Positions 5,287 through 6,125 of a DNA stretch of 6,125 nucleotides are shown in pieces. Within the stretch, counting starts at the first letter, position 1. Each line of letters opens with the position of its first letter. The stretch lies in NCBI GenBank assembly GCA_026982235.1, contig JALSHM010000027.1:1-6125 (forward strand). Reading direction: 5' to 3'. The stretch comes from Robiginitomaculum sp. (GTDB lineage: Bacteria; Pseudomonadota; Alphaproteobacteria; Caulobacterales; Maricaulaceae). Below the pieces are notes generated by a model that did no database searches, was not told where the DNA came from, and saw nothing but the letters and a program-made list of their open reading frames with translations. The position numbers and the translations under genes are program-made.

Positions 5287-6125
5287 TTTCGCTCCTAAGC
5301 GGCTTTTTTACACCGTCCAAAACAACGCCCCAGATAGCTATATCCGGCCAATCTTCGGCTTTGGTGATCAAGGGGTTTGCCCCCAAAATTGTGAAGTCCG
5401 CTTGTTTGCCAATTTCGATAGACCCTATTTCGGTCTCTAAGCCCAGAGCCCAAGCCGCATCTATTGTGATGGCGCGCAAGGCCTGAGCGGCGCTTAATTT
5501 TTCGGACGGTGTCGAAACCCCGCCTTCACGGGTCGAACGCAACATATGCACGGACGCAGCGGTGAGCGGCGACGGCGGTGCAAGGGGCGCATCAGAATGC
5601 ATGGTCGTGTGTAGGCCTGCCTTAAAAGTCGAAGCCAAGGGCGTCATATATTTTACCCGTTCGCCGATGGCCTCCACATATGCTTCCCCCATATAATGCA
5701 CATAATGAGAGGCCACGGAAATACCTGCACCCAGTTCTTTTGCCTTGGCGATCTGTGCAGGTGTTATCAAGCCCACATGTTCAAGGACGAGCCTTTGACC
5801 ATCAGCCGTCCCGCTTTTTTGTACGGCTTCAAGGGCAGCAAGCGTCGCATCTTGTGCCGCATCACCATTTGAGTGAATCCGAATATCCAAGCCCGCCGCC
5901 CAATAGGGTTGCATCGTATTGGTAAGTTCACCGGGCCCCGTCACCCAAAGACCTTGTCCGCCTTTATTTTGACCGCCTGTATATCCCGGCGGGGAAACCC
6001 GCATGGTTTGGGAGTAAAACGCGGCATCTGTAAACAGCTTCACTTGCGGTAAAACGCGCGGCCATTTGTCTTTACTGGCTGCGACCATCGCACCCATTTT
6101 TGCTATGCGGTCTTCGCCAAATGTA
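5273..6125 (-). CDS. YtcJ-like metal-dependent amidohydrolase, C-terminal part (5' end outside window)
   Basis: The frame is open through the right edge (the residues at the edge read TFGEDRIAK before a Met codon at 6097), so about 283 residues are visible of a family usually about 550-600 long. The missing N-terminal half would carry the HxH metal motif and any signal peptide. Numbered from the Met at 6097, the visible hallmarks are VKLFTDAAFYS (19-29) with K20, IRIHSNGDAAQDATLAAL (72-89) with metal ligand H75, LEHVGLITPAQI (105-116) with H107, and HSDAPLAPPSP (167-177) with catalytic D169. The end, IGSIEIGKQADFTIL (224-238), is the usual amidohydrolase closing strand. These enzymes hydrolyse amide or carbamate-like bonds in the cytosol or periplasm; the substrate cannot be told. 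The stop overlaps the GMC oxidoreductase start by 14 nt, so the two are co-expressed. The Met at 6097 is internal, not the true start. Confidence 0.92.
   Translation of the reverse strand, partial: TFGEDRIAKMGAMVAASKDKWPRVLPQVKLFTDAAFYSQTMRVSPPGYTGGQNKGGQGLWVTGPGELTNTMQPYWAAGLDIRIHSNGDAAQDATLAALEAVQKSGTADGQRLVLEHVGLITPAQIAKAKELGAGISVASHYVHYMGEAYVEAIGERVKYMTPLASTFKAGLHTTMHSDAPLAPPSPLTAASVHMLRSTREGGVSTPSEKLSAAQALRAITIDAAWALGLETEIGSIEIGKQADFTILGANPLITKAEDWPDIAIWGVVLDGVKKPLRSENGEL

Noticed and set aside
5175..5486. Plus-strand 103-codon frame across the amidohydrolase/oxidoreductase junction
   Set aside because: Both minus-strand genes are well supported there; the frame has no recognisable domain and is explained as a shadow.
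1..6125. Phage defence system, CRISPR array, transposon or RNA gene
   Set aside because: I saw no repeat arrays, terminal inverted repeats, transposase, tRNA-like clover structure or defence-type domains on either strand; the genes are metabolic or cell-wall housekeeping types.

Overview
The window looks like an ordinary stretch of an alphaproteobacterial chromosome, probably from a free-living, perhaps marine, member of the Hyphomonadales, Sphingomonadales or Kordiimonadales. This rests on protein flavour (a MarR-type regulator beside an SH3-containing cytosolic NlpC/P60 peptidase, and a BetA-like GMC oxidoreductase), moderate-to-high G+C in the core genes, and tightly overlapping genes. The lineage is an inference from recognition, not a computed placement.

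Layout. Positions 1-90 hold the last 29 codons of an unidentified plus-strand gene. It overlaps by 8 nt the start of a complete urocanate hydratase gene (hutU, 83-1747), the second enzyme of histidine degradation. HutU appears to be the last gene of its operon: no other hut gene follows. Positions 1748-2031 are AT-rich (38% G+C by hand count over 1801-1980), with one doubtful short membrane-protein ORF and a weak promoter candidate.

A compact plus-strand three-gene unit follows: a MarR-like winged-helix regulator (2032-2418), a cytosolic NlpC/P60 (C40) peptidase with SH3-like domains (2419-3288), and a 135-residue beta-rich protein of unknown function (3278-3685). The first two genes abut with no gap and the last two overlap by 11 nt, so they are very likely co-transcribed and translationally coupled. 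The likely theme is breakdown or recycling of cell-wall peptides.

The right-hand part is a minus-strand operon reading leftwards: the C-terminal half of a YtcJ-like metal-dependent amidohydrolase (5273 to the right edge, 5' end outside the window), overlapping by 14 nt a complete FAD-dependent GMC oxidoreductase (3691-5286). The two operons converge with only 5 bp between stop codons. The substrates of the amidohydrolase and the oxidoreductase cannot be read from the sequence.

I found no RNA gene, mobile element, CRISPR array or attachment site, and no convincing evidence of a novel multi-gene system. The points most worth a second look are the uncharacterised 135-residue protein tied to the NlpC/P60 gene, the odd AT-rich ORF in frame behind the hutU stop, and the coupled amidohydrolase-oxidoreductase pair.
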